Source: Corallium rubrum (lineage: Eukaryota; Cnidaria; Anthozoa; Scleralcyonacea; Coralliidae). From it: 64,000 bases of DNA. Made by a program: the position numbers and the translations under genes. Below, piece after piece: positions 52,701 through 62,625 of this stretch. Below the pieces are notes generated by a model. The model saw nothing but the letters and a program-made list of their open reading frames with translations. It was not told where the DNA came from and made no database searches. The stretch's first letter is position 1. Each line of letters opens with the position of its first letter. The stretch spans positions 26,877,917 to 26,941,916 of the forward strand of contig OZ035998.1 of NCBI GenBank assembly GCA_964035015.1, read 5' to 3'.

Positions 52701-55044
52701 GACAACTTTAGATGGTGCGATTCCTGAACAGACAAAGCTGACCAAGAGAAAAATTCTGAGTAACATTGCCCGAATCTATGACCCAATTGGTATAGCTGCT
52801 GCCTTCATAATTCGAGCAAAAATTGGTATGCAACGGCTGTGGCAAAAGGGGTATGAGTGGGATCAAGAACTGCCTCTTGATGACTGCCAAGAATGGTATA
52901 AGCTCTTCCAAGAATTTGAAAAGCTAAACGATGTAACATTCCCAAGGTGTGTAACTCCAAAAGATTCCTTTGGAAAGCCAGAGTTGTGTATCTTTGCTGA
53001 TGCGTCAAGAGAAGCATTTGGAACATGCGCCTATTTGAGATGGCAAACTACCAAGCAAGAGTATGACGTGAGGTTCATCGCAGCAAAATCCAGAGTGGCT
53101 CCACTTAAAGAGTTGACAATTCCGAGACTAGAATTGCAGGCAGCTGTATTGGCAGCAAGGCTTTACAAGACCATTCAAGAAGAATGCCGGATACAGTTTG
53201 AAAGGGTGATCTTCTTTACTGACAGCACTATCGTGTACTCCTGGATCCGCAGTCAAGCTCGGGGATTCAAACCGTTTGTGTCGGTACGCATTGGGGAAAT
53301 ACAAAGCATCAGTGACCCTTGCCAATGGAGACATATCCCTGGAGAGTTTAACGTAGCAGATGATGTTTCTCGTGGTGTTAAAGTGGAAAACCTTAGTGGA
53401 CGGTGGAAATGTGGACCAGAATTCCTATACTTACCAGAAAGGGACTGGCCTCAAGATCAAAGTCCAGTCACCAAGGATGATGAAGAAGTACAGAAAGAAT
53501 ACCGAAACCCATACATGGTCAACGTCGTCTCATCGGTCCAGCAAATTATCCAGTGCAAGAAATTCTCTAAATGGAGAAAGTTGATCCGAGTTACTGCCTA
53601 CGTACAAAGATTCATCAGAAACATCAAAGCCAAGCATCAACAAAGAGTGGAAGTACAGAATTCTGCCGGACAGGACGGACCACTGTCACTACAAGAATTA
53701 GACGAAGCAGAGAAGTTATGGATCACCGTAGCACAAGACGACCTACGAGAACGTCAAGCCAAGGGAGAGTTCAGGCAGCTAAGCCCATTTGTTGATCAAG
53801 ACGGTGTTATAAGAGTTGGTGGAAGAGTCGACAAGGCCATAGCATCATATGAGATGAAACACCCAGCACTACTCCCGTATAAACATTGGATATCGTTACT
53901 TATCACACGACACATGCATCAGCGGTATGGACACCCTGGAGTTGCAGCCACCGCAGCCAAAACCAAAGCAAAATATTGGATCTTGAAAGCTCGAGATTTG
54001 GCGAAGACAGTCAAGTTTAGATGTGTTACTTGTCGAGAAATAGAGCACAAAGCTGAGAATCAACTGATGGCTGACCTGCCAAGAGAACGTCTTTCGCCAT
54101 ATACGCCTCCGTTCTACTACACATCATGTGATTACTTCGGACCGTATACAGTCAAAGTTGGTCGTAACAAAACAACCAAACATTACGGAGTAATTTTCAC
54201 CTGTCTTAATACAAGGGCTGTCCACCTTGAACTAGCGGTTGACTGCTCAGCCATGGAGTTCATGCAAGTACTTCGAAGATTCTTTGCAGTCAGAGGTCAA
54301 CCGGCGAAGATTCTAAGTGACAACGGAACGCAGTTTGTCGGAGCCGAGCGAGAATTGCAAGAGATGTTGGAAGGATGGGATGTGAAGCAACTCAAGGAGT
54401 ATTGTGCAGAGAAAGGCCTAGAATGGGAGTTTACGACCCCAGCAGCTCCCCATCAAAATGGCTGCGCGGAAGCGTTGGTCAAGAGTTGCAAGATTGCACT
54501 GAAAAAGGCTATTGGAGATCACAAGTTGACACCATTCGAGCTGTACACCGCCCTGCTGGAGGTTGCCAACATTGTGAACCAACGTCCGATTGGTTGTTTA
54601 CCAAATGATCCGAATGATGGATCCTACCTGTGTCCTAATGATATGCTGCTAGGGCGAGCCTCCAGTGTTATATCCCAAGGCCCATTTAAGGAAACAAGAA
54701 ATCCACGACACCGAGTAGAATTCGTCCAAAAAATTATCGATTCGTTTTGGCGGCGCTGGACCAGAGATGTTTTCCCCCTTCTCGTGCCGAGAAGAAAGTG
54801 GAACTCTGAAAGGCGCAACATACGCGTTGATGATGTCGTCATAGTGGCGGATTCCAATGCTGTGAGAGGAAACTGGTGTATTGGCAGAGTAAACCAAGTA
54901 TTTCCAGGAAGTGATGGAAGAATAAGAAATGTTCAAGTCATTTGTCCCACCGGTCAGTACCGAAGACCAGTAACAAAAATCGCTGTGTTGTATCCAGCAG
55001 AAGGTTATGAAGATGATGATATCATCGGGGGGGAGGATGTTTAA
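49753..55044 (+). CDS. gag-pol: BEL/Pao gag-pol polyprotein
   Basis: 1763 residues from MSQDNKDASKEAKL, starting 52 bp after the 5' LTR. Order, with approximate residues: coiled N-terminus; Pao gag domain 167-330; zinc knuckle CWLCPSSDHWVDQC near 370 and a second CFSC-type knuckle near 404; aspartic protease LIDSGAQVSLI near 485; reverse transcriptase with DVSKMYHR and SYMDDI near 893; RNase H-like region with FADASREAFG near 1080 and FFTDSTIVYSW near 1154; integrase zinc finger HMHQRYGHPG to CVTC 1387-1422; catalytic D in SCDYFGP, D in LSDNGTQF and E in GCAEALVKS (about 1459, 1522, 1571); and the C-terminal domain typical of Pao integrases (WNSERRNIRVDDVVIV). Gag and pol share one frame, as in many BEL elements. 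No stop or frameshift. It ends inside the purine tract, and its stop codon overlaps the LTR start. Confidence 0.97.
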   Translation: MSQDNKDASKEAKLTRRNAKAALTRSGRALVYRIESGRSIDEVRECLTKVQQTYVDLVEKHDKYTQFIDDDKEFETEELWLEECQQNFLKLEARTKEYEEMALSVNVKKTSEKEVEITNQLKPIEEDKNVTEETSKEDSETLPLNKSQVHTEQCVSKKDNSTSEACAFKIEKPKMPKFNGDVREYAIFKSDFKHISGTRFNNRDAITLLRSALTGKPLDLIKGIGSDYNSAWDYLDSIYGDPRFVADTVTQDIAKFKPLHNDEDSRFCELVHLIRRSYNTLKEVGRPHDMDNNHMIAIIEQKMCNDDRKIWARHVEREKIEVTLENIIEWMTSEMKSRMRATAPLRNIQQPLRAKVYQFSTEQQQKQKSKCWLCPSSDHWVDQCYKFTVLSPDDRLKLVKENHACFSCLKRAGRDHRASSCTRRRPCPEMVNNEQCNKNHHPLLHSSSKFVGVASVVKQKDALLPVLSATILGRNNKQEKSNILIDSGAQVSLIRNDLAEHLKLKGQEVDITIAKVGGQEEELKTKVYEVPVRSLTNKGIFAVQAVGIPHISDGTNEVEINKIAKYFGLQEELCRESGPIDLLIGVDHVNMHTGEIKQVENLVARHSPLGWLVFGATPGKQAGVSKVLHVGIPVSAPVEMSDFWSTESMGVEVKPCLCKPGRLSQVEREEAKVIEESCKKSGKQWLIPYPWKRDPKMLPDNKRQALKRLEATERQLAKDPEQAKAYTRQIKEMEDMKFARKLKPQELKSYEGPVHYIAHHGVVKPEKKSTPLRIVYNSSAIYQGHRLNDYWLKGPDLLNNLFGVILRFREERVAISGDVSKMYHRVLIPEVDQHVHRFLWRDMEVDREPDVYIKTVLTFGDKPAPAMAQIALRKTAEEHQQSYPQAAKALKENSYMDDICDSVKTVEKAQELTKDLDTVLETGGFKVKGWVSNEDLENDGQHPEEEQAMKILHGEGEEKVLGIAWNNKTDNLTFKVKADLAKMTTLDGAIPEQTKLTKRKILSNIARIYDPIGIAAAFIIRAKIGMQRLWQKGYEWDQELPLDDCQEWYKLFQEFEKLNDVTFPRCVTPKDSFGKPELCIFADASREAFGTCAYLRWQTTKQEYDVRFIAAKSRVAPLKELTIPRLELQAAVLAARLYKTIQEECRIQFERVIFFTDSTIVYSWIRSQARGFKPFVSVRIGEIQSISDPCQWRHIPGEFNVADDVSRGVKVENLSGRWKCGPEFLYLPERDWPQDQSPVTKDDEEVQKEYRNPYMVNVVSSVQQIIQCKKFSKWRKLIRVTAYVQRFIRNIKAKHQQRVEVQNSAGQDGPLSLQELDEAEKLWITVAQDDLRERQAKGEFRQLSPFVDQDGVIRVGGRVDKAIASYEMKHPALLPYKHWISLLITRHMHQRYGHPGVAATAAKTKAKYWILKARDLAKTVKFRCVTCREIEHKAENQLMADLPRERLSPYTPPFYYTSCDYFGPYTVKVGRNKTTKHYGVIFTCLNTRAVHLELAVDCSAMEFMQVLRRFFAVRGQPAKILSDNGTQFVGAERELQEMLEGWDVKQLKEYCAEKGLEWEFTTPAAPHQNGCAEALVKSCKIALKKAIGDHKLTPFELYTALLEVANIVNQRPIGCLPNDPNDGSYLCPNDMLLGRASSVISQGPFKETRNPRHRVEFVQKIIDSFWRRWTRDVFPLLVPRRKWNSERRNIRVDDVVIVADSNAVRGNWCIGRVNQVFPGSDGRIRNVQVICPTGQYRRPVTKIAVLYPAEGYEDDDIIGGEDV
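55026..55037 (+). promoter_or_regulatory. BEL polypurine tract
   Basis: CGGGGGGGAGGA immediately precedes TGTTTAAC of the 3' LTR, the expected plus-strand primer. It is also the last coding part of the polyprotein. Confidence 0.85.
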
Positions 55045-55492
55045 CTGAACGTGCGAACACACTTTAATTTAATTTATGCCATTTATTAACATAATTAGTT
55101 GACATTATTATTAAGAACGATGCATGACGGTATTGGACATAAAAAACCACGAGGATTATTATTGCTAACCTGTCGAAGTTGTATGCTCGTATTTTATGCT
55201 CACCTGTTGATGTTAATTTGAACTGCTAACCTGGATTGATATATGGATTTATGTAAATGTATTTTAAATGGCTAACCTGGATTGATTTATGCTCTATATG
55301 TTGGATTATGATGGATACGGCGACAGAAGTAAGGACCGAAAGCTATTATTATTTACTTTAAACCTTTTGACTATTATAATTTCCTTATAACAACCCTGTA
55401 AATCATTTATATTTTAGATCGAATTGTTAAACTACTAAATACGATTTGTTATATTCATCATTCATCTGTGGTTGATAATACTTCGCGGCACA
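55038..55492 (+). repeat. BEL 3' LTR
   Basis: 455 bp, same ends and sequence as 49246-49700 by eye. Followed by GGCTA. Confidence 0.97.
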
Positions 55493-55624
55493 GGCTATGT
55501 TGCGTATGAAAGGCGACACGGAATACGCTGTTGGACATGCAGTTTAAAAATACTGTTTAAGAATCATGAAAAAACATCAGAAAAAAAATTTAGGATTTGT
55601 AACGTATAGTATAATGCAATCATG

Positions 55625-55675
55625 ATCTTAGGACACAACCCTGGCCGCGTTTCGACCTTCTTGTGGTCTCATCAG
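55625..55675 (-). ncRNA. Hammerhead-like core, incomplete
   Basis: The minus strand reads CTGATGA, then stem GACC with loop ACAAGAA and GGTC, then GAAAC. These are both conserved hammerhead boxes with a perfect four-pair stem II. I could not find a convincing cleavage triplet with stem I pairing (candidates GTT or GTC downstream pair poorly). Probably a degenerate relic of a retroelement ribozyme, just right of the BEL insertion. Confidence 0.3.
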
Positions 55676-55831
55676 CGGGGATTTGGAAGAAAATAATAAT
55701 CGCTATCAACACAATCATTTCCCTTCTAAATATGCTTCGGTAGCTGTTTAAAAGTGCTTCTGGGCTTCCAAGTATCTGGAAGTATTGTATCTGCCATTCT
55801 TGATATCTTGAATATCATCAGGAGTGCTCTC

Positions 55832-57790
55832 AGGCCCGATCACTGATCTATATAAGAGACTGGATAGAGCATCTGTTGTCTGAAATTGAAGTCGGAAGTG
55901 GTCGGAATTCGGCAACAGCCGCAATGTTGGATGGCCCCACTTTCGCTATATTTTACTGTTGCACAATTATAGTTTTCGTATATTAAGGCATTTTTCTCCT
56001 TCGGGTTCGGACAAACTTTTTTATCACGAGGAAGAAAGGACACGTGAAGCATTTGGAGAGAAAAATTGTAGTTGTTTAGTCCCAAAATGTGCGGAAAAAC
56101 GGGATTTGCGAGTTCGATGGAGCGAACTCTCAAGGCCGTTCTCATTCAGAATTTACTCAGAATATGGAAATACTGCTAAAGGACCGAATGAATTCGGGAA
56201 ATTTGATCAACTGAACAAGCTACACTACGAATAACTGCCGTGGCATTATACTATCGTAAGCCAAAAGACCAGAATCAAACAATTAAATTTAAATTAATTT
56301 AAGAATGCTGTTATGTTTTTTACTACCTGATGGGCCCACTGTATTGATCAGTGGATGTGCCTAGTTGAACAATATATTTTCACTCACAGAAAACTCGGGG
56401 TAATGATTCAAATAAGTTATCCTGGCATTCAGAGGATTAATCAGAATGAGTTTATTATTTTCTATGAGATAGGGTTATCTTAATTTGGGCAATTGGGCCT
56501 ACATTTGCCAACAACTAAATATCTTGAATAAATTTTACAATATAATTAGTTTTGTAACTACACCTTTGCCAAGATGCTTTTTTTTTAGCCAGTTTGCAAA
56601 ATTATGTTATCCACCACATCGTTGTAAAGTTTAACATATATATTAGCTTGATTTGTTTTGACTTTTAATATAACATCAACACTGGCCTTGTTGATCGGTA
56701 GTACACACTGATAGTACAGTATTAGTTCTGCCACAATTTTCATAACACACAGAAGCCAGAGAACAGATTAAATTTTTAAAATTTATCATTATATAGTACA
56801 TTTATACAGAATCAAACTACACAAGACAAAATACACTCATGAATTGTAAAAATTTTCTTTAATCAAATCATTGTCGACAAAGTTTGAAAACTATAAATTA
56901 TACAGTTCAATTATATTCTGTATTAAGTTGTCATGTTGCTTCACCTTTAAGTTCTTCCTTCATTGTTGTTTCATTTTAAACTACCTACAACATAACATAC
57001 AAATATCACATTCAATTTTACAGATACTCACAAACAATTTTTTCATCAAAATGACAGGGAGTAAAATAGCTCAGCTGTTAAGAAACAATGTACATGACTT
57101 GGACACTGAGCATGGAGTATCTTAAAACAAACTGGCACGTTCTTGTTATAATGCATGCTACAGTTACTTCTATGGGGGGCACCAAAGATAAATATTACAA
57201 ACTTTAGAGTATTAACATGCTCCTATGTTGCCAAAGAAATATGCTGCTTGTCGAAATCTACTCACAACTCTACAAGCCAATCCAGTATCTTCTGTCCCAT
57301 AATTTTACACGTCCTTCGGCTTTTAAAAATGATCTACTCGATTGTGAACATTCCACAATTACAGTATTATCACACATTTGTATCCTACAAATCAGTTTAT
57401 TAATCACCGGCCGTTTGCAATGTTGGGTTTCCCGTTTTCTTAGTAAATCACCCTTCGGGAGCTCTCCGTCCCCTTCGAAATTTCGTCAAAATATCAACTT
57501 ATTTACTTACGATTCAGTTTCCCTTCACGTTCTTAGGTCCTCCATAGTTCCATGATGTGTCCCGTTGCTTGAAATACTAAAATGGACTTGTGTTGTTCGT
57601 CCATTTCGTGATTATATGCGAAAATAACGAATTCACAACAGTAAAATATAGCAACTCACTCCTCATGTGGGGCCATCCAATATGGCGTCGCTTACAAATT
57701 AGGGCGTAACTTCCGGCTTCAATTTCTGGAGGCGCTCAGATAATAGATGCTCTATCCCCAGTCTCTTATATAGATCAGTGAGCCCGATAC
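55832..57790. repeat. Inverted-repeat-bounded region
   Basis: Left block 55832-55985 (ACTGATCTATATAAGAGACT, then a GATGGCCCCAC and GCTATATTTTACTGTTG) is repeated inverted at 57625-57785. Between them is AT-rich sequence with small ORFs of no recognised type. Each block carries a TATATAAG box facing inward. It directly abuts the helicase exon at right. Confidence 0.7.
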
Positions 57791-58122
57791 ATATCGCAGC
57801 GACTCCTTTTGCCTTTAGTGATGCAACTTGGTCTTTCATAAGAGAAACCAATGGTGCAACCACGAGGCAAACTGTTTTCGTCGTCGTTTGCTGTTCGGCT
57901 GCATGTAAGCCATGTTTCAGGCAGTCTATAGCATATGCATGGTGCTATTTCAAAGTACAAGCTCTTCCCCAATCCGGTCGGCGAGCAAACAAACACATCT
58001 TGTCCTTGAAGATATGATTTTACGACCTTTCGCTGCGCTTCTCTTAATTCCTGATAGCCAAGTTTGGATAGCCCATAGGCAATCGCTTCTTCGATTAAAG
58101 TATCAACTTCCATTAAACGCAA
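57745..58122 (-). pseudogene. RecQ-like helicase N-terminal exon, frameshifted
   Basis: The likely start is MEVDTLIEEAI at 58113. It reads LGYQELREAQRKVVKSYLQG, DVFVCSPTGLGKSLYFEIA (Q-motif region and Walker A) and, after a frameshift near 57945, VCLVVAPLVSLMKDQVASLK and GVAAICIG (motif Ia). These are the first blocks of a RecQ-type superfamily 2 helicase. The DEAH box and beyond are absent because the sequence passes into the inverted-repeat block at 57785. Non-functional fragment; similar fragments are often repetitive in cnidarian genomes. Confidence 0.75.
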
Positions 58123-58308
58123 ACTGAAAGGGTGCTGACAAGCTAGTGCTGAAAGTGAAACTCGTATAAATACAAATGATTTTCACTGCTCACTAACTGC
58201 TCACCTCGAATTCACAACTCGCGAGATAATGACGTCGCTTGATTATTTAATCAAGTACGTCACCGGTGGAAAAACCCACCTGTAAATTTTGGCGCGCTGC
58301 AAGTGACA

Positions 58309-58381
58309 AAAGTCCTTTCCACGCGAGAACCCAAACCGCGCGCGCGCACGTTCCAAGGAGGAGGAGTGGAAAGGACTTTTG
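58309..58381. repeat. 73-bp inverted repeat with CG-rich centre
   Basis: AAAAGTCCTTTCCAC and GTGGAAAGGACTTTT enclose a CGCGCGCGC segment. It lies about 190 bp upstream of the helicase start. Confidence 0.8.
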
Positions 58382-58756
58382 GAAAGTCTAAGTGTAACAC
58401 TGATTTAGGAGTATTCCATTAAAGCATTAAAGCAATGCGCCCTGGCATTTCGCTTCACCAGAACCCCCAAACTAAAAAGTGTCTTGTTTGGGTTTATTTT
58501 CGGTTAAAACATATCGCGCTAATTTTAACCTGTTTATTATTTGCTCTACGCATTTTGCTGATCATTATTGATTCATTGTTTTGAAAGGCGTCACGTAAGG
58601 GGCCAAATGTGCAAGCCTTCGTGGAAACCAAAAGACTGTCGTCGAAGAGAAGCCTTCAGTTATGACTCGTGTTTCATTATCGGATCAAATTTGTTCACAC
58701 ACGTAGCTAACAATAAAAATATTGCGTGGATCTTGAAAATTTTATAGGCCGTGGCG

Positions 58757-59221
58757 TTAAAGAATTGTTCAGTTCGCAAAACGTGCAAGAAAACGCCAGA
58801 AAGGTTAGCAGCGCCGAAAGTGCACCTGAAATGCCATGCACCAGATATGAAGCCTTAAAGAGGTAAGTTGGTTATGTATTGAACATCATAACATGCAATA
58901 AACAGTTACGCCGAATGAAGAAACCCGTACCGTACAAGAATGTACAGATGCAAGAGAATACATTGCAGTTTCACAGGTAAATGTACTTCAGCGCGCCGCC
59001 GCTGTAAAATGACAGTATTCAATAACAATATAATGCATGTAGTTTGTTTTGACAACCACTCAACCAGTATATTTTAATTTTAGGGTAGTCTACTGGAAAT
59101 CGAAAGAGAAAACAAATGCCTGAAGAAGGTGCAGTTATTCAAAACAAAGAATAGTTTAAGTAGAAAGATGGCAGTACTATTCAGATACAAAAAATGGGCC
59201 GAGCAGTTAGTAGACAGTATA
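58757..59221 (+). pseudogene. Small multi-exon fragment, unrecognised
   Basis: After a TTTTATAG acceptor, a frame reads GVKELFSSQNVQENARKVSS and EMPCTRYEALK to a GTAAGT donor (about 58862). Two later exons join in frame: TPNEETRTVQECTDAREYIA ending CACAG/GTAAAT near 58978, and GSLLEIERENKCLKKVQLFK ending in VDSI and a stop at 59221, with a charged helical, coiled-coil-like look. The first exon does not join the second in frame, so the gene is decayed or my exon choice is wrong. Confidence 0.35.
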
Positions 59222-59865
59222 TAGACAGATAAAAATGTTACATATATTCATGATATTTTATAATAAAATACAACTATTGGTAATAGCAAAATACTATGAT
59301 ATGGTTCTGCTACATGTAAATGCATATACAGTATGCAATGACGTATTTAGATTTTATCAATTATGTTCTAGATGTTACATGTAAATACGACAACAGAGTC
59401 AGAGGGAGTCAATGCATGGATGTTAGAAATAATATATAATCAGGTCTGCGTCGGACGTCGAACGCCGTACCGGTACGCGTGTGTAAAATATATCCGTGGC
59501 TCATAACAATAAAATGCGTAGTAAACAAACGTCGTTGAATCCTGGGTGTTCGGTAATACAGCGAGTTTGATTCTCCTTATCGTCCACGCACTGTTATGTT
59601 TTTTCGGCACGGCTCCAACCTCACAACAGCAACGACACCTACAAGAGAGCAACACGAACACTTTAATACACCTAGAAAAACATTCGCTTGTTTTGGAAAC
59701 TACACAACCAGTGATTCTCTCAATAATAAAATTTTAATAACTACGTACCATGATTGCACTGGGACTTCACGGTTTAATAAAACGTCTTGAAAATTCCTGT
59801 ACTCTTGTATTCTCCTTCGTATTCTAAAATTATGTGCGCTTCCTCTGGTGCGCTTCTTCCTCATA
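59222..59865. other. No gene recognised
   Basis: Small ORFs only. One at 59546 has a hydrophobic start (MFGNTASLILLIVHALLCFF) but no support. Confidence 0.45.
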
Positions 59866-59867
59866 TA

Positions 59868-60012
59868 GTCATTACAAGCGGCTCTAGATCGTTGTCAAAC
59901 ACTTCATTGTTGACCCCATCCATACCAGCAATGTCCGCATAAAGTTCGCTTTCGCTGTCAGAGTTTCTAGAACTCGACTCGCAAGGTGAAGACGTTTTTA
60001 ACAAAACAGGTA
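59868..60012 (-). pseudogene. Acidic exon fragment, unrecognised
   Basis: The minus strand reads TSSPCESSSRNSDSESELYA, then DIAGMDGVNNEVFDNDLEPL and a stop. The Ser/Asp/Glu-rich run followed by a short conserved-looking motif resembles N-termini of repetitive invertebrate gene families, but I cannot assign it. Confidence 0.35.
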
Positions 60013-60054
60013 TAACAAATCAATAAGAACGTTCTCTATAGTGTGGCTGGTTTA

Positions 60055-60235
60055 TCACGCGTTTGTGTTGAGTAGATGACGTCACAAAGTAGTACCGCTG
60101 ACTGATTTCGCGGACTCCAAAAACGCAGTGGCGGAGTGATTTTATGCCAAATTATACGACATTTAATCGATGTTTATGCACTAAAATCAACCTTAAAGTT
60201 GCTTTTGCACTTATATTTGTACTAGAAATACATAA
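60055..60235 (+). repeat. Dispersed repeat, inverse of 48343-48660
   Basis: Shares GTGTTGAGTAGATGACGTCA and neighbouring text with the reverse complement of the 48.6 kb copy. Only part of that copy is present. Confidence 0.6.
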
Positions 60236-61323
60236 ACGCAACCCCTTCTCCCGCTTTTAACACATTAAATATACATAATACCCCCCCCCCCGATTAAAAT
60301 AAGCACCTGATCTGTTTTTTGGTATATAAATATAAGCACCCTTGCCCTCCTGACCTCCTTTACATCCTGTTTTATCACTTTTTATGAATGTAGTTTTTCT
60401 ATTATTGACCAATTTCCAAAGCAATGTTTTATTCCAAAATAATAAAGCAGTGGCTGAGGAAAAACTTGTGTCAGGACCTAACGTAATAGCACCAGAAACT
60501 GATAACAAAAACAAATTAATTACAGACGCTTATATCAACGTGCCTATTAAACTGTTTTACTATTATAATATGATTCCTCATGTTCCAAATATAATTTTGA
60601 ACCTCAAAGAAAAACATCAGAACAGAAAAAACCGTAGTTAACAGCCTGAAAACTATACTATAAGAGAGGAAAAACTAACCAGGGAAGAACTATAACTTAA
60701 TGCAAAGTTTCACTCAAACTATGAAAAAAACCGCCTGGGAAAATGTATATTATTTGACAAGATTTTTGCTGTTTTAACTGAGTTTAATACTGAAAAGGCT
60801 TTTCAGTATTTAAGGTTTCGGATATATATCGACTCTAATCATCTAAAGAAACGGCTGGTAAGTTAAATACGAATCACTGCATACTGTTAAATTTTCTTTT
60901 GGCTCTTCTCAGATGCTGCAAACACTGCCATACGGGCTACGGCGTTTGGTTTCCGTAGTTTTCTCGTTTGGTTCTTAGCAAAAAGCAATCAATTCTCTTC
61001 AAAATGTGAAAAGCTGTTTGTGTTGATGTTCCTTTCAATTCACTGTTCTCTCTCGAGCCAAGATATACCAGTGCATAAGTCTTTTGCTGGCTTTGAACAG
61101 ACAGACGAAGAAACATCTTTTTGTTTTTTTCAGTCACATTTGGCGGCATCTTTTCCGATCTTTATCACTATTCTTCATGCTTAGTCAATGGTTTCTAGTC
61201 GTGTTTAATATTGTTTGGTTATCCGACTGCAACATCTCTTCTTAGCTTTCCTTTTTCGGTCATTTGTAAACCAATTTTTCTGACAAAGATTTTGTTTCGC
61301 TTGAGCCGCGAAAGTTGGCGATT

Positions 61324-61380
<57 letters not shown>
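60220..61380. repeat. 1.15-kb tandem repeat, copy 3 (inverted family member)
   Basis: Starts ACTAGAAATACATAAACGCA and ends at a TA microsatellite (61326-61374). The start is the reverse complement of the end of the 16-17 kb repeat (TGCGTTCATGTATTTCTAGT type). It repeats directly at 61383. A shared minus-strand frame (MPPNVTEKNKKMFLRLS) appears in both copies, but with stops in the second. Confidence 0.8.
61326..61374. repeat. (TA)n microsatellite
   Basis: About 24 TA units at the junction of the two tandem copies, the same position as in the 16 kb repeat. Confidence 0.95.
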
Positions 61381-61382
61381 CA

Positions 61383-62625
61383 TACTAGAAATACATAAAC
61401 GCAACCCCCTCGCCCGCTTTTAACACATTAAATATACATAATCCCCCCCCCCCTCCCCTATTAAAATATGCACCTGATCTGTTTTTGTATACAAATATAA
61501 ACACCCTTGCCCTCCTGGCCTCCTTTACATCCCGTTTTATCACTTTTATGAATGTAGTTTTTCTATTATTAACCAATTTTCAAAGCAATGTTTTATTCCA
61601 AAATAATAAAGCAGTGGCTGAGGAAAAAGTTGTGTCACGACCTAACTTAATAGCACCAGAAACTGATAGCAAAAACAAACAATAATTACAGACGCTTATA
61701 TCAAGTTGCCTATTAAACTGTTTTAATAATATGATTCCTCATGTTCCAAATATAATGTTGAACCTCAGAGAAAAACATCAGAACAGAAAAAAACGTAGCT
61801 AACAGCCTGAAAACTATAGGTATTAGAGAGGAAAAACTAACCAGGGAAGAACTATAACTTAATGCAAAGTTTCACTCGAACCATGGAAAAAAAAACGCCT
61901 GGGAAAATGTATATTATTTGACAAGATTTTTGCTGTTTTAACTGAGTTTAATTAATACTGAAAAGGTTTAGGATATATACCGACTCTAATCAGCAAAAGA
62001 AACGGCTGGTAAGTTAAATACAAATCACTGCTTACCGTTAAATGTTCTTTTGACTCTTCTCAGATGCTGCAAACACTGCCATACGGGCTGCGGCGTTTGG
62101 TTTCCGTGGTTTTCTCGTTCGGTTCTTAGCCGAAAAAGCAATAAATTCTCTTCAAAATGTGAAAAGCTGTTTGTGTTGATGTTCCTTTCAATTCACTGTT
62201 CTCTCTCGAACCAAGATATACTGGTGCATAAGTCTTTTGCTGGCTTTGAACATGAGACACATGGAGAAACATCTTTTTGTTTTTTTCAGTCACATTTGGC
62301 GGCATCTTTTCCGATCTTTATCGCAATTTTTCATGCTTTTTCAATGGTTTCTAGTCGTGTTTAATATTGTTTGGTTCATCCCACTGCAACATCTCTTCTT
62401 GGCTTTCCTTTTTCGGTCATTTGTAAACACATTTTTCTGACAAAGACTTTGTTTCGCATAGTTTCGCTTGAGCCGCGAAAGTTGGCGATTTGATGTATAT
62501 ATATATATATACATACATACATATAAACATCTCGCAGAATTTCTTTCCCACTCGCGTGTAATTTCGCATGTAAGTGGACTCCACGCATGTCGAGATTAGC
62601 ACCCTCGCCCGGGGGATAACTTCTA
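61383..62625. repeat. 1.2-kb tandem repeat, copy 4 (inverted family member)
   Basis: Follows copy 3 in order and ends GGACTCCACGCATGTCGAGA then TTAGCACCCTC. That is the reverse complement of the start of the 16.28 kb copy, which fixes the family boundary. Its TA run (62493-62508) is short. Confidence 0.8.

Larger units (their letters stand above)
49246..55492 (+). mobile_element. BEL/Pao LTR retrotransposon, apparently complete
   Basis: 6247 bp with 455-bp LTRs that I cannot tell apart by eye. A GGCTA target duplication lies on both sides (49241-49245 and 55493-55497). There is one uninterrupted gag-pol frame and a purine tract next to the 3' LTR. All parts needed for retrotransposition except an assured primer site are visible, so this is a very recent and possibly competent copy. 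No envelope-like ORF follows the integrase. Confidence 0.97.

Noticed and set aside
50199..54857. Antisense ORFs across the BEL element
   Set aside because: Shadows of the 1763-residue frame.
60937..62310. Conserved minus frame MPPNVTEKNKKMFLRLS in both tandem copies
   Set aside because: Similarity is explained by the tandem duplication, and the second copy has a stop; no sign of selection.
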